From positions 16,159,529-16,223,528 of the forward strand of contig NC_089737.1 in NCBI RefSeq assembly GCF_035083965.1: 64,000 bases of DNA. Direction: 5' to 3'. The notes beneath the pieces are model-generated. The model had not been told where the DNA came from. It saw only the letters and a list, made by a program, of their open reading frames with translations, and did no database searches. Made by a program: the position numbers and the translations under genes. The stretch comes from Branchiostoma lanceolatum. Taxonomy: Eukaryota > Chordata > Leptocardii > Amphioxiformes > Branchiostomatidae. Shown piece by piece: positions 1 through 10,240 of the stretch. Positions within the stretch are counted from its first letter, which is position 1. The number at the start of each line of letters is the position of its first letter.

Positions 1-1
1 G

Positions 2-190
2 AGGGGAAAATCAAGCTCTACATCTGCCCCTATGTCGGACCCGAGTGTTGTTTATAGCAACATTGACGAAGCTACTGCTTCAGTATCAATTAACGTAAAC
101 TCCGCCGCAGCTGCTGCTACCGCACCAATCAAAGGCCGTGATCGCACAGGACACGTTGCCTCCGACTCACGGGCAGCAGAATCTACATAG
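2..190 (+). CDS. LRR receptor, 3' end only (cytoplasmic tail)
   Basis: This is the last exon of a gene that begins before the window. Read in the frame starting at base 2, it is nearly identical to the cytoplasmic tail of LRR1 (6121-6310): a serine-rich juxtamembrane part, then the motif VVYSNI, then an alanine-rich stretch. It ends at TAG 188-190. LRR1 continues about 45 residues further, to a YEPL motif. Here a 15-base insertion with a TACAT direct repeat (about 186-202) creates the stop. Recognisable tail-coding sequence follows out of use at 202-290. So the protein is probably a membrane LRR receptor with a shortened tail. Its ectodomain cannot be seen. Confidence 0.75.
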   Translation, partial: RGKSSSTSAPMSDPSVVYSNIDEATASVSINVNSAAAAATAPIKGRDRTGHVASDSRAAEST

Positions 191-424
191 ATAGAGAGTA
201 CATCAGGAAGATCGGGACCAGTCCCGCATCCGTTAAGGTTGGATTAGAGTTCTTCGTTCTCCACTGCCGCCTATCAAGGGAACAGGTCCTCATAGTATAG
301 AATAAATCCACTCGAATGATTGTTATGTACAATGATATGTTTAGGTTTTTGATGTTTTTGATAGAAAAGCTGAATTGTCTTTTGTATATTCTTGATGTAA
401 AGGTTGGTTTAGATCCAGATATGT

Positions 425-830
425 GACCATGAATGATGATATATTTGTAGTGTTTGCTGTGCTGTATGAATACCGGATTTTGTGGTACATGTAGATTTTC
501 CATGTGTTTGTAGAGTTTTCTGTGCTGTATGAATACCGGATTTTCTGGTACATGTTGATTTTCCATGTGTTTGTAGTGTTTGCTGTGCTGTATGAATATC
601 AGATTTTGTGGTACATGTAGATTTTCCATGTGTTTGTAGTGTTTGCTGTGCTGTATGAATACCGGATTTTGTGGTACATGTAGATTTTCCATGTGTTTGT
701 AGTGTTTGCTGTGCTGTATGAATACCGGATTTTGTGGTACATGTAGATTTTCCATGTGTTTGTAGTGTTTGCTGTGCTGTATGAATACCAGATTTTGTGG
801 TACATGTAGATTTTTCATGTGTTTGGTTCA
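425..830. repeat. 63-bp minisatellite, about 6 copies
   Basis: A 63-base unit (spacing measured from CATGTGTTTG at 501 to the same word at 564) repeats about six times with few changes. Because 63 is a multiple of three and the unit lacks stops in several frames, it produces long spurious open frames on the - strand. It lies just 3' of the partial LRR gene. Confidence 0.9.
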
Positions 831-1129
831 AGTTGCAGTTTTAGTTGCCCTCTCACACATATACTTGTTTTGTTGTTACGTTTGCTTCTGACGTTGAAAT
901 AAATCCACTTATGTGATCGTTGTGTACAATCATGTGTTTACATTGTTTCCTTTTCTGTAATGCAGGTCTGTTTTGTGCAAGACGTGTTTCTGCCTCTTAT
1001 CCTATAACTGCGTATAACTGCGTTTTTCATTAAAAAAAAGATAGCCTGTGATATGTTACCCTAACTCTCGTGCTCAGTACAACCTTTGATAGTAAACAAT
1101 CCATGCAACCAGTTTTACTCCTCCTGTAG

Positions 1130-2390
1130 CCTTACGTCAGTTTCACGCTAAGACGCCAGGGGGCGCTAGTGCATAATGATGTTTCCAGTGAAGTTGTAAC
1201 CAATGTTCAACGAGACTCAAAACATCACAAAAGAAACCTCAAGCATTTTAAATCCCTAACCATACCAACTCCTCGGTTGCCAATTTGACCCTATCTCCGT
1301 AGCCGACTCCCTTCAAACATTTGACTCTATTTGGCCAATTTTTACTATTTTCCCAGCGACCGGGGGAGACTGGTAGAGTCTAGTGTGGCTCGACTTGGTC
1401 TGTCTTTATGTCACTCCGCGATTTTATGTGAACCAACGTTACATGTAGATTTTCAATGCGTTTGTTTAAAGTTGCAGTTTTAGTTGCCCTTTCACACATA
1501 TACTTGTTTATTGTTGTTACGTTTTGTTGTGACGTTTAAATAAATCCAATTATCCGATCGTTATGCACAGTGATGTCTTTGGATCATTTCCTGTACTAGT
1601 CTACAAAACAATGCTGTTCATGTACAGCACGTCTCTTTTGTGGCAAGGCTTTTATTTCTGCCTGGCAGCAATACACAATGTGAACACGCGTATCGAAATC
1701 TGACGTTTCTATTGCAGTTGTAACCAATGTTCAATACTGAAGACACATAAGTAAACTCACGTATTTTGAAACCGTAAGGTAAACTGAGTCGTTACCATAA
1801 AACAGTTTTCAAACCCTTCTTTAAAATGTAACAATCCGGACGAACCTTCCTTCCCAGAAGCCCCCGCGTGGTACAAAAGGCGCGGCCACGCCTGGGGACT
1901 TCCTGTGCCAACTGTAGCGAGTTGGGATCATGAGTTCCACCCCTTGTCTGAAGGTTCTGCGATTTGTTTTACTTCACTGCTTCGTTTCCTGCAGAAATAG
2001 ACACAATATATTGGTCTCGCAGATAAAGGACGGCATCACAATCAGAGCAGAGCTAAATCAGGCTTATCTAATTATACCTAAATCCAATGCTAAGACCAAT
2101 CAGGCGTACAAGGTTATTTTTAGATAGAACGTTCTAAGGGGAACCCCCCTTCCCAGAAGCCCCCGCTAGTTGCGAGGTGTGACCGTAAGTTTTACTCCAG
2201 TCGGAAGGTTCCGACTACATAAACTTATAATAAATAGTCTCCCCATACTGACAGCTTAAGGACGACATCACAGTTAGCAGAGAGCTTAACTTTAAACATT
2301 AAACTTAACGCTAAGATCAAGAAAGTGAACAAGATTATTTTTAGGTAGGGCATTTCAAGGGGAATCCCCCTCCCAGACGCACTAAGACGG
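1130..2390 (+). promoter_or_regulatory. Upstream block of LRR1 with promoter-repeat copies A and B
   Basis: Copy A has TTCCCAGAA at 1851, a degenerate TATA (GTACAAAAGG, 1871) and GGGGACTTCC at 1894. Copy B has TTCCCAGAA at 2150 but has lost the TATA-to-GGGGACTTCC part by deletion. Further upstream, 1152-1170 carries a CTCF-like GACGCCAGGGGGCGCTAG. The whole block is colinear with 15835-16640 in front of NTPR1. Transcription from copies A and B is not shown. Confidence 0.6.
1255..1388. mobile_element. Solo end of a TAGCCTCTACCAGG-type element
   Basis: The stretch ending in GACTGGTAGAGTCTAG matches the 3' part of the small transposon at 14328-14752, including the shared 'CCAATTTTTACTATTTTCCCAG' region in diverged form. 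Only one end is present, so it is a remnant. Confidence 0.5.
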
Positions 2391-2558
2391 TATAAAAGGT
2401 GCGCCACACTTTGAGACTTCCTCTTTCCTGGTGCCAGGCACGAGTTTGGACCGTAAGTTGTTACCTCCAGTCCTTAAGTTGGTTTCTACGAGAAAAAGGC
2501 CGCTTTTCTCCACTCTTAGCATTGCCGAGTTCAACAAAGACCTGACAATAGTGAAGAG
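2391..2558 (+). promoter_or_regulatory. LRR1 core promoter and non-coding leader exon (copy C)
   Basis: A canonical TATA box (TATAAAAGG, 2391-2399) is followed by a leader with no ATG-led frame of note. The leader ends at the splice donor AG|GTGAGTACC at 2558/2559. The same arrangement precedes NTPR1 (16639-16813). The likely transcription start is about 30 bases after the TATA. The matching acceptor for LRR1 is at 4576-4577, giving a 5'-UTR intron of about 2 kb. Confidence 0.7.
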
Positions 2559-4577
2559 GTGAGTACCAAGTACAGGTTGCTCAGTATGAATAGACATGGA
2601 GGTGTTGGGTAACCGCGGGAGTATCAAGGCAACACTGTTTATAATGAAACGTCCGTACAAAAATAAACGCTGCGTGTATGTACTTAGTACAAGATTTGGT
2701 TAGGAAATCCTGGCACAAATCTGATTTTTACTTGTTCAACTCAAGTTGCTCTATCTAGATAGAGACGGTTAGTGGTACGTAACCTGGAGAACTCAGTTCT
2801 GTTTTTGCCTCACTGACTGTACAAAGACGTATTCGTGCAACATGTTACGTGCTGCTGGTCACCATTGTGTAGATGGATTTGTGATTAAGCAACAAACTAA
2901 ACTTATGCTGAATCTGCAATACTAGCTGTCATATCTAAGTCCTGCAGATTCTACAACGTTGATAGCAGAAGTACAACGCAACCACAAGTCTACGCAGTGT
3001 TCAGCAAAAAGCAACAGACTGCCGAAAGATCACCCAATGTAAATAATATGTATCTTTTTATTAATATCTAAAGTGGCCCCTTCAATAAACTGAGTAACTG
3101 ATTTCCGAGGGAGCCCTTATTTAGATGGTGGTTCCAGGCAAACTTGTTTATAAACCCCGGGTCGAAGGCATCTTGTAACACTTATCAATATCAGTTTTAC
3201 TTACAAGGTTTGAAGGTAAGTCATCATCTTCGTCATTATGTACATCTACTGGGTTCAACATGGCGCCAAATAGGACAAACTGTTATGTTGTTTCGCGCAG
3301 ATATTAGGGATATTAGGAAGCTTCTTTATTTTCTTAGTCAAAGTCATAATTGTTCGTCGTGATTATTTTCATATTCTACTACAGCGATTGGCAATAAACA
3401 GATAAATTCTGGGAGTCTACTGCGAGTAAACTTGAGGTAGCTTTGTTCGCTAAAAGGAATGAAAATCGTTCATTTCCTGAAAACTCATTTTTAGATCTGT
3501 GCCTCACCAAAAAATGTTAAATTCAACACAACCGTAAACGTTGATTGAATATGGAACAGTGAGTACCAGTCGGGTACCAACTAAATGAATAATGTTACAA
3601 CTTCCTCGGGGAAGAGATTTTGTGGTTGGGAGATTTCGTTAGGTTTTCTTTCATCGATGCTTGCTTTCCCTCGTCACGCCAATTTAGAGCCTAACATTTG
3701 CAGACGAAGTTATTTGTACAGGTTGTACTGACCTTTGTAAAGGTGAGAAAGCTGTCCAGTGTCAGCGCTGACAACGCTGACAACTTTAACAAAAAAACTA
3801 AATACCAGACTACCTTGTATTGTCATGGCCTTCACTCACAGGGAGGAAGAAGTTAATTGAAAGCAAATATGGGCGACAGAAGTTTTAGGGTAACATCACG
3901 TTTTCATCTATGGGAGGAGCTTTGGCTTGACAACGAGAGAAGAATATTCAATGGCTAAAGGTTGGAACAGTCCAGTCTTGTATGAAGGAGGGTGTAAACT
4001 TTCTAAAGGTTGATTTTTGCAATAGTTCGTTTTTGAACACCATAATAGTCCAAATATCCTGCTTCACACTTAAATACGTAATGCGTAATTACAAGCTATA
4101 CTTCAGGAACCCCGCACACATAGTAGATTAGACGACTTTGAAAAAATCTTGTAAGTCTTAGAACAGGCGAAATTAGACAGCTGGAGCCTCTGATGAGACT
4201 TGTTTAATGCTTCTAGAAAACAGATTCTAGGTAAGTTACTTGTTAATATTTACAGAATGGTAATGGGCGAGAAGCAACGTTAACATTCCGCTGGTCGTAA
4301 ACATTTTGGCAGTAATATGTTTCTGCCTTTCTGTACACTATTCAAAATACATTCAAAAAGGTATTATTAGATCACGACGATTCCACGGAGACTTCACTAT
4401 CATTATGTTGGAATATCAGTCAATACAACATATGGAAAGTGCATTATACTGCAATCATGTTGGGATGAACCAAATGACGCTAGAGGAGTCTTCATAATCT
4501 GTCAGCTGTACTGGGAGAAATCATGCATGAAAACGCAATGCGACTAATTGAACCATCTTTTTTTCTCAACTATGTAG
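2559..4577 (+). other. LRR1 5'-UTR intron
   Basis: Bounded by GTGAGT at 2559 and a pyrimidine-rich acceptor ending TATGTAG at 4577. The first about 100 bases match the start of the NTPR1 intron (16814-16905). I see no coding exon inside; the short open frames at 3144 and 4306 lack family features. Confidence 0.55.
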
Positions 4578-4582
4578 TCAAC

Positions 4583-6454
4583 ATGCCTGTCAATGTGAAG
4601 AGGATGCTGGTTTTCCTGCTGATCATCCTGAAGGAAACTGGACCAACCACAGCCTGTGGAGACACGTGTACGTCATCAACCTGTAGATGCACTTATCTGG
4701 GCCTCAGGAGCGTTCCTCAGTTCCTGCCTACAGACTTCACGTACCTTTACTTGGGGAACAACGCCATCACAGCCTTGAGCCAGTCTGACTTCTCCAGGTA
4801 CAACAGCCTGACAATATTATATCTTGATTTTAACCAGATCTCTGTAATCAACAGCGGAGCGTTCTACAACTTAACCAGTTTAACTCGCCTGGGCCTTGGG
4901 AGTAACCAGTTATCCAGTCTTAGAGCTGACATGTTTGTGGGACTTGATAGCCTTACGTACATTGACCTGGGTGGGAATAACATCCCCAGTGTCGAGGCAG
5001 AAACCTTCAGCACCACCCCGCAGCTCCAAAGTCTATACCTTTATCGCAACAGCATCAGCGCGATCGCAGCCGGTGCATTTTTGAATCAGACTCAACTCCG
5101 TAATCTGTACCTGAGTAATAATCAAATCAGCACCATCGCAGCTGGCACTTTTGTAAATCTGTCCGAGCTCCAAAACCTGTACCTTGAAAATAACCAGATC
5201 AGCACCATTGCAAATGGGGCTTTCGTAAATCTGCCCCAGCTGCAAAGTCTTCGACTATCTAATAACCGCATAAACACTTTTCCCTCTGACATCTTATCAA
5301 GTCTGAACAGTTCACTGCTGTCAGACCTTGCATTGGACAATAACCAAATGGAGACTCTACCCCCCGAGGCATATGATATACTAGCCTCTGTCCTATACAT
5401 AACTAACAACCCCTGGCAGTGTGACTGCAGGATGCTTCCCTTTAAGCAGAGAATGACGGGTTTCTACACGTTTGAGTACGGCATGACCTGTGCTGGACCT
5501 GCTCAGCTGCAGGGGAAAGGTTTGTCACAAGATGTGGATCCTGAAGATCTGATCTGTGAGAACAACACGACGGAAATCTCCATCTCAAGCACCTCGCCTA
5601 CTGTACCTCATAGTACACAGTACGTTCACGGGGCATCATCTCCGATAACTCCCCCAAGTACCACCGACTTTGACTCTGAAGCATCCTCTTCAACAACTCC
5701 TCGTACTACCCACTTTCACTTGACATCTTCTCAAACAGGCACCCCGAGTACCGCCCACTTTCGCTCCGACGCTTCTCCGTCAATTGCTCCAAGTACCACC
5801 AACTTTCACTCCGACGCTTCTCCGACAACTGCCCCAAGTACCACCAACTTTCGCTCCGACGCTTCTCCGGCAATTGCTCCAAGTACCACCAACTTTCGCT
5901 CCGACGCTTCTCCGGCAATTGCTCCAAGTACCACCAACTTTCACTCCGACGCTTCTCCGACAACTGCTCTAAGCACCACCCAGCCAAGAGTAACAGAAGG
6001 CGGCACTGCGTCTTCTCCCGGTTCATTCTCCCTCTCAGCCTTCCTAAGTGGTTTTCCTGGCGGGATTATTGGATCTCTTCTCATCTTGAACATTCTCCTC
6101 GCGATCCGGTGTATCAGGAGGAGGGGGAAATCAAGCTCTGCATCATCTGCCCCTATGTCTGACCCGAGTGTTGTTTATAGCAACATTGATGAAGCTACTG
6201 CTACAGTATCAATTAGCGTAAACTCCGCCGAAGCCGCTGCTACCGCACCAATCAAAGGTCGTCATCGTGATCGCACAGGGCACGTTGCCTTCGACTCACG
6301 GGCAGCAGAATCTACATCAGGAAGATCGGTTCTTCGTTCTCCACTGCCGCCTATCAAGGGAGCAGGTCCTCCTGGTGATCACCAGAACGTGCCGGCAGCA
6401 ACTGATGCTGCAAACCACTATGAACCCCTGAGGAACCATTTCATCCATCAGTAA
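4583..6454 (+). CDS. LRR1: membrane LRR receptor with mucin-like stalk and tyrosine tail
   Basis: A predicted single-pass type I receptor of 623 aa. I start at the ATG at 4583, just after the acceptor at 4577 and matching the starts of LRR2 and LRR3; the in-frame ATG at 4523 lies in the intron. Order: signal peptide (about 1-22), cysteine-rich LRRNT (C-x(n)-C-x-C), nine 24-residue LRRs (about 46-270), LRRCT beginning NPWQCDC at about 276, then a Ser/Thr/Pro-rich stalk (about 335-475) with 15-residue repeats. A membrane segment at about 482-508 is followed by basic RRR. The tail has VVYSNI (Y532; fits the ITIM pattern and the Grb2-type YxN) and YEPL (Y613). The LRRNT/LRRCT architecture resembles VLR- and GPIb-type LRR proteins. 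The ligand is unknown. Confidence 0.88.
   Translation: MPVNVKRMLVFLLIILKETGPTTACGDTCTSSTCRCTYLGLRSVPQFLPTDFTYLYLGNNAITALSQSDFSRYNSLTILYLDFNQISVINSGAFYNLTSLTRLGLGSNQLSSLRADMFVGLDSLTYIDLGGNNIPSVEAETFSTTPQLQSLYLYRNSISAIAAGAFLNQTQLRNLYLSNNQISTIAAGTFVNLSELQNLYLENNQISTIANGAFVNLPQLQSLRLSNNRINTFPSDILSSLNSSLLSDLALDNNQMETLPPEAYDILASVLYITNNPWQCDCRMLPFKQRMTGFYTFEYGMTCAGPAQLQGKGLSQDVDPEDLICENNTTEISISSTSPTVPHSTQYVHGASSPITPPSTTDFDSEASSSTTPRTTHFHLTSSQTGTPSTAHFRSDASPSIAPSTTNFHSDASPTTAPSTTNFRSDASPAIAPSTTNFRSDASPAIAPSTTNFHSDASPTTALSTTQPRVTEGGTASSPGSFSLSAFLSGFPGGIIGSLLILNILLAIRCIRRRGKSSSASSAPMSDPSVVYSNIDEATATVSISVNSAEAAATAPIKGRHRDRTGHVAFDSRAAESTSGRSVLRSPLPPIKGAGPPGDHQNVPAATDAANHYEPLRNHFIHQ
5745..5975 (+). repeat. 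45-bp coding minisatellite in the LRR1 stalk
   Basis: About five copies of a 15-codon unit of the type STTNFHSDASPTTAP lengthen the stalk. Such Ser/Thr/Pro repeats are typical O-glycosylation regions. LRR2 and LRR3 lack it, so stalk length is variable in the family. Confidence 0.85.
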
Positions 6455-8160
6455 AGCTGCCCGTCAGGACTGCCCAAAGGTCTGGCTGGTCTGTAGAATA
6501 CAAACTCCGCCTGGCTCCATCCATTTACTACAAAGAATAAGAATGTGAAAACCATGGCCATGGTAAAATCCTAATTCACAACAGCCCTATAGCATCGACT
6601 ATGGCTAAACAACCCTATAAGAGAATAGCAGTCTCTGCCACAAAAATCCCAATCACAAATTTTACAACCGCTTTCCACAAAAATGCAGAAATTGAATTTT
6701 AACTGAGGTAGATATTAGAATAAGTTCAAATATCCCAGCCTTAAGTAAAGGATTATAGGACTTTGTACAGAATGGAATCTTCCACGATATCAAAAATTTC
6801 GAACCTCTTTTATCTTAATAAAGTTGAATCTGCCGTGATGACTACGGCTTGTATGTATTTTGAGAGAAAAACGGATTTTAATTTTTATTGTTATCGTATT
6901 TGCGTGAGACTTTTGAATTCAGTTGACATTTGTTATTCTATTATGGAATAATGTGCTCGTCAGTACCACACTGTATACTGAGTTCCAAAATTTGTATTTC
7001 TACTGTTGTACTGTTGGCGTGAAGCTATAGAATTCACTTTTGATTGTGTGAAACAATGTTTAGTCCGCTGTTTTTTTTACGACGAAATCTGCAACTATGG
7101 TTACCTGGTTACAAGATTTGATATGGTTTGAAACAGTGAGGCTTGTGTTTTTACTGTTGTGATGCTTGCATCAGACTTTTAGTTATATAAACGTGTGTCA
7201 ACATCTGTAGCTATGAATACAGCCTTCATGTATTTTCTGAAAAACGGAAGTATGTTTGTTTTTTATCATGTTTGCGTGGAATGTACGAATTCACTCGGCA
7301 TTGTGTAGAATAAGTACTACGTTGTGCACTGCTTTCGGACGTTTTCGGCCGTTTGCTGTTAACAAGCTTTGATAAGTCTTGGAAGAAAAATTGACTTGCA
7401 TTTGTATTGTTGTGATGTTTGCGTGAGACGTGAAGATGGACTCACTTGTTTGAATATTGTCTTTTATTGTAAAACTAGTAAATGCTGCACTCTGTGGCAG
7501 AATTTTCAGCTGTTTCACGACAAAAGCTCCAGCTTTGTCTACAGCTTTGGCGTCTTTCCAAATAAATAAATGGAAATTGTATTGGTGTTTTTTTTTCATT
7601 GTTGTCAAGCTGTCTAATTAAGACTTTGAAATAAATGCAATTATCAAATTTCTGATTGTGACGAAACCTGTTTATTAGTCCAGAGTTTTAGACTTTGTAT
7701 GACCTTATATAAGAGATATATGGGAGAGAGGAGGAGGGAGTATTTACAGACACGCAGTTACTAGTACTCTACCCCTCCCCAGGGCACGCCTATTGTTTGC
7801 CAATAGCGGATATCGTTACGTCATGCAAACGAACTATCAAGGTCAATGAACTCGCCATATGCAGCTACATGACTTTCTCGTACCTTTCCTAAGTCGGCTG
7901 AAAATGTATATAGTCATTATTACGTGCCTCCGGGAGTCGTGAAATCTTATGTACCATCGTGCCACTTTGGTACCGTCTTACGCCTAGTTACTGAACCATA
8001 TATATACCTGAACGTCTCAGATCTGCTAAAGGTCTACGTGGATTCACACACAAGTCAACGCGAATTGAGCCCGACCTGCCTGTGAGTCTGTTACTGGGTT
8101 GAAAACCCTTGTCCTGCTGACGTATTTTTACGCAATTTATTTCATGAATGTGATGGCTTA
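6455..8160 (+). other. LRR1 3' region with degenerate repeats
   Basis: No gene is recognised. From about 6830 to 7640 a degenerate repeat recurs, with words such as TTGTGATGTTTGCGTGAGAC and GTATTTTNTGAGAAAAACGG. The same material follows LRR2 (31900-32250). It probably includes 3'-UTR; AATAAA occurs at 7560 and 7630. From 7640 to 8160 I see nothing specific. Confidence 0.4.
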
Positions 8161-8341
8161 ATCAGGTCATTGGCCGTTGACTTCTTCTGCGCTGCGGTGG
8201 CATAGATACTTCAGCATTCGGTGCGTTCTGCTGCGGTGCGGTGCGTTCAGCTGGAAAAACCCCGGGCCCCAACCGTTGGGGGTATTTTTGAACTCGTACA
8301 TATACAGGACCCAAAGGTATACAGGCTCTGTAATGTGCAAC

Positions 8342-8362
8342 CCATATATATATATATATATG
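8342..8362. repeat. (TA)n microsatellite
   Basis: About ten TA dinucleotides in a row. Confidence 0.8.
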
Positions 8363-8682
8363 GTTCCCGCAGGACAAGGGCTGACCTAACATAAGCCGTA
8401 AACATTATAACCTGCAGGTACAATGTGACACGGTTTGATTTACTGCATCACGAATCCAGCAAACAGCTCATCGCCTCAGGCAAGGCCAGGCTCACCTGAA
8501 CACAATCACAGGTGACCTCACCTGCCCTACGCAGGTAATCACACCTGGTGACCTCACCTGCCTTATCAAGGTAATTACACCTGGGCTGCACTGATTTTCT
8601 CACAGGTGTGACTTCAAGGTTCTGTTAACTTTTAAGACACTTCCCATCCAGTCTTAGGTTCATCCCTCTCTGCAATGCAAAC

Positions 8683-8740
8683 ATGCCTCCCAAAAAAAGG
8701 TCTACCTTTTTTGTAGTAACTTTACTGCAGGCTGCTCAAG
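8683..8740 (+). CDS. Candidate alternative first exon, CD225-like gene
   Basis: An ATG-led open stretch of 19 codons plus one base ends at a consensus donor CAAG|GTAAGT. Its phase fits the acceptor at 10211. It cannot be joined to the exon at 9204 without a stop, so if real it would be an alternative first exon. Another donor-bounded stretch at about 8885-8978 does not keep a frame and may be untranslated. Evidence is weak. Confidence 0.25.
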
Positions 8741-9203
8741 GTAAGTTGTGCAAGGCAGATACCTCATTAACTCCACATGATTAAGTCTAGGATATCGGTG
8801 GTGGGCTGACGTCATCTGTCACTAAACTCAGCCCAACCCTCATTACCACCTACCCGTCCAACAACAACCCTTCACAGACGTCTAGGACAACACTGAAGAC
8901 GCACTTCTTAAACGTCGCTCTGACTTTAAGACGTTTTCTGACAGGAGACTGAAGATCTTCAACCATCTGAACCCAGGTCAGTATTTTCATATCGTTGTAG
9001 TAACTCTATATGGCAGTTATTGTGGGTAGATGATTAGAGAGAAAGATATAACAATGGTCAGCTGAAATGTTTGCTTCATGCGTCATGTCAAAATGGTGAC
9101 AAGGAAACGGGAAAAGACAGTCAGAGCATGCGTCTACATACAGAAAAACACTGCACAAGTGACCACCTCTACATTTAGCCACTCTTTGGTGGTCCCTTAG
9201 ACA

Positions 9204-9258
9204 ATGTATCCCATAGACACAGGCACTACAAATCCTGTCTGTCGTGACCACAAAAGCG
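9204..9258 (+). CDS. Candidate first coding exon of the CD225-like gene
   Basis: ATG at 9204 follows an acceptor-like CCCTTAG and is open for 18 codons plus one base to a consensus donor GCG|GTAAGT at 9259. The leftover base fits the acceptor at 10211, where the next exon is open for nine codons before its own ATG at 10241. If used, the protein gains about 28 residues at its cytoplasmic N-terminus. An alternative is that 10241 is the start. Confidence 0.45.
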
Positions 9259-10240
9259 GTAAGTCCTTTAGTAAAATGCGTCTCTTCAAAAACCTTGTTG
9301 GGAAACGATCGAAACAAGTGATCAAAGGCTACAACATGTCAATCAAACGTGAGCCACACCTGGTGACGTCACCAGTTTTGCCCAGGTAAGGACACCTGCA
9401 GGGACTTTGCACAGGTGAGCCACAGCTGGTTTCCCAGGTAATCACACCTGGTGACCTCACCTGTCGGCCCAGGTAATGACACCTGGTGACCTCACCTGTT
9501 ACCCAGATAATCACACCTGGTGACCTCACCTGTTGTGCCCAGGTAATGACACCTGGTGACCTCACCTGTTGTGCCCAGGTAATGACACCTGGTGACCTCA
9601 TCTGTCGTGCCCAGGTAATGACACCTGGGCTTTACTGACTTTGCACAAATCTTAGAAACGAACTTTCCTGACAACTGCCAGTCAATCAACTGTTCTTCAC
9701 TATGTGGTTCACTGAAGACTAATATTACATGTAGTTCTTGTGTGCATTTAGCAGGCAGTTCTTCCTCATATCGAGGTTACTCAAAGGTGAAAATCACTGT
9801 GCATATATTATTTAGATATAGATGTAATTTGCATCATTAATGCTGAAAGGTTGAAATGAAAAGCACCTAATATTTCATGGAGGTATGAGGTCTCCGGAGT
9901 CTTGTTAAGTCTGCACAGCAGTCAGACTGTAGACATCTGCTGGTCACCTTGTTAACGTAAACATCAAAATGCTTGCCATAACTACAATAAACTGTTCAAT
10001 AATAGAGGAATGTTGTGTTTTGCTCAGATTTCCTTGAAATAACAAAGCTACATTTTAGCATACCTTTACTTGTTTCAAGTCGGATACAATAATATTTTTA
10101 TCATTTCATCATCATTATCATTATCATCATCATGTGATACCGCAATATGGGTTACAAACTTCAAACTGAATCCTAGTTGTAACGCGTTAACCCGTTTGGG
10201 TATCCCCACAGCCCGGAAAGCGGCAGTAGTCAAACCGAGG

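Larger units (their letters stand above)
298..1575 (+). repeat. 3'-flank repeats with AATAAA, three dispersed copies
   Basis: A short module around AATAAATCCACT followed by GATCGTTGTGTACAAT-like sequence occurs near 300, 898 and 1538. Each copy carries an AATAAA that could serve as a polyadenylation signal for the preceding LRR gene. Related modules follow the other LRR genes (7180-7640, 31930-32230). No coding potential is seen in 300-1790 apart from the minisatellite and a transposon end. Confidence 0.5.
8470..9645. repeat. E-box-rich minisatellite (CACCTGGTGACCTCACCTG)
   Basis: A 36-base unit built from AGGTAATGACACCTGG followed by TGACCTCACCTG repeats in two blocks, 8470-8595 and 9355-9645. 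Every unit holds several CACCTG/CAGGTG E-boxes and AGGTNA half-sites in inverted arrangement. The blocks flank candidate 5' exons of the CD225-like gene. Confidence 0.85.

Noticed and set aside
183-831. Long open frames on the - strand with repeating HKHYKHMENLHVPQNP-type sequence
   Set aside because: They are read from the 63-base minisatellite, whose length is a multiple of three; there is no start context or domain.
4523-4582. Upstream in-frame ATG for LRR1
   Set aside because: It precedes a good acceptor at 4577 that aligns with the acceptors of LRR2 and LRR3, so it is intronic.
5706-6026. - strand frame opposite the LRR1 stalk
   Set aside because: Antisense of the 45-base coding repeat.
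9329-9689. - strand frames with repeated TRCHYLG
   Set aside because: Products of the E-box minisatellite.
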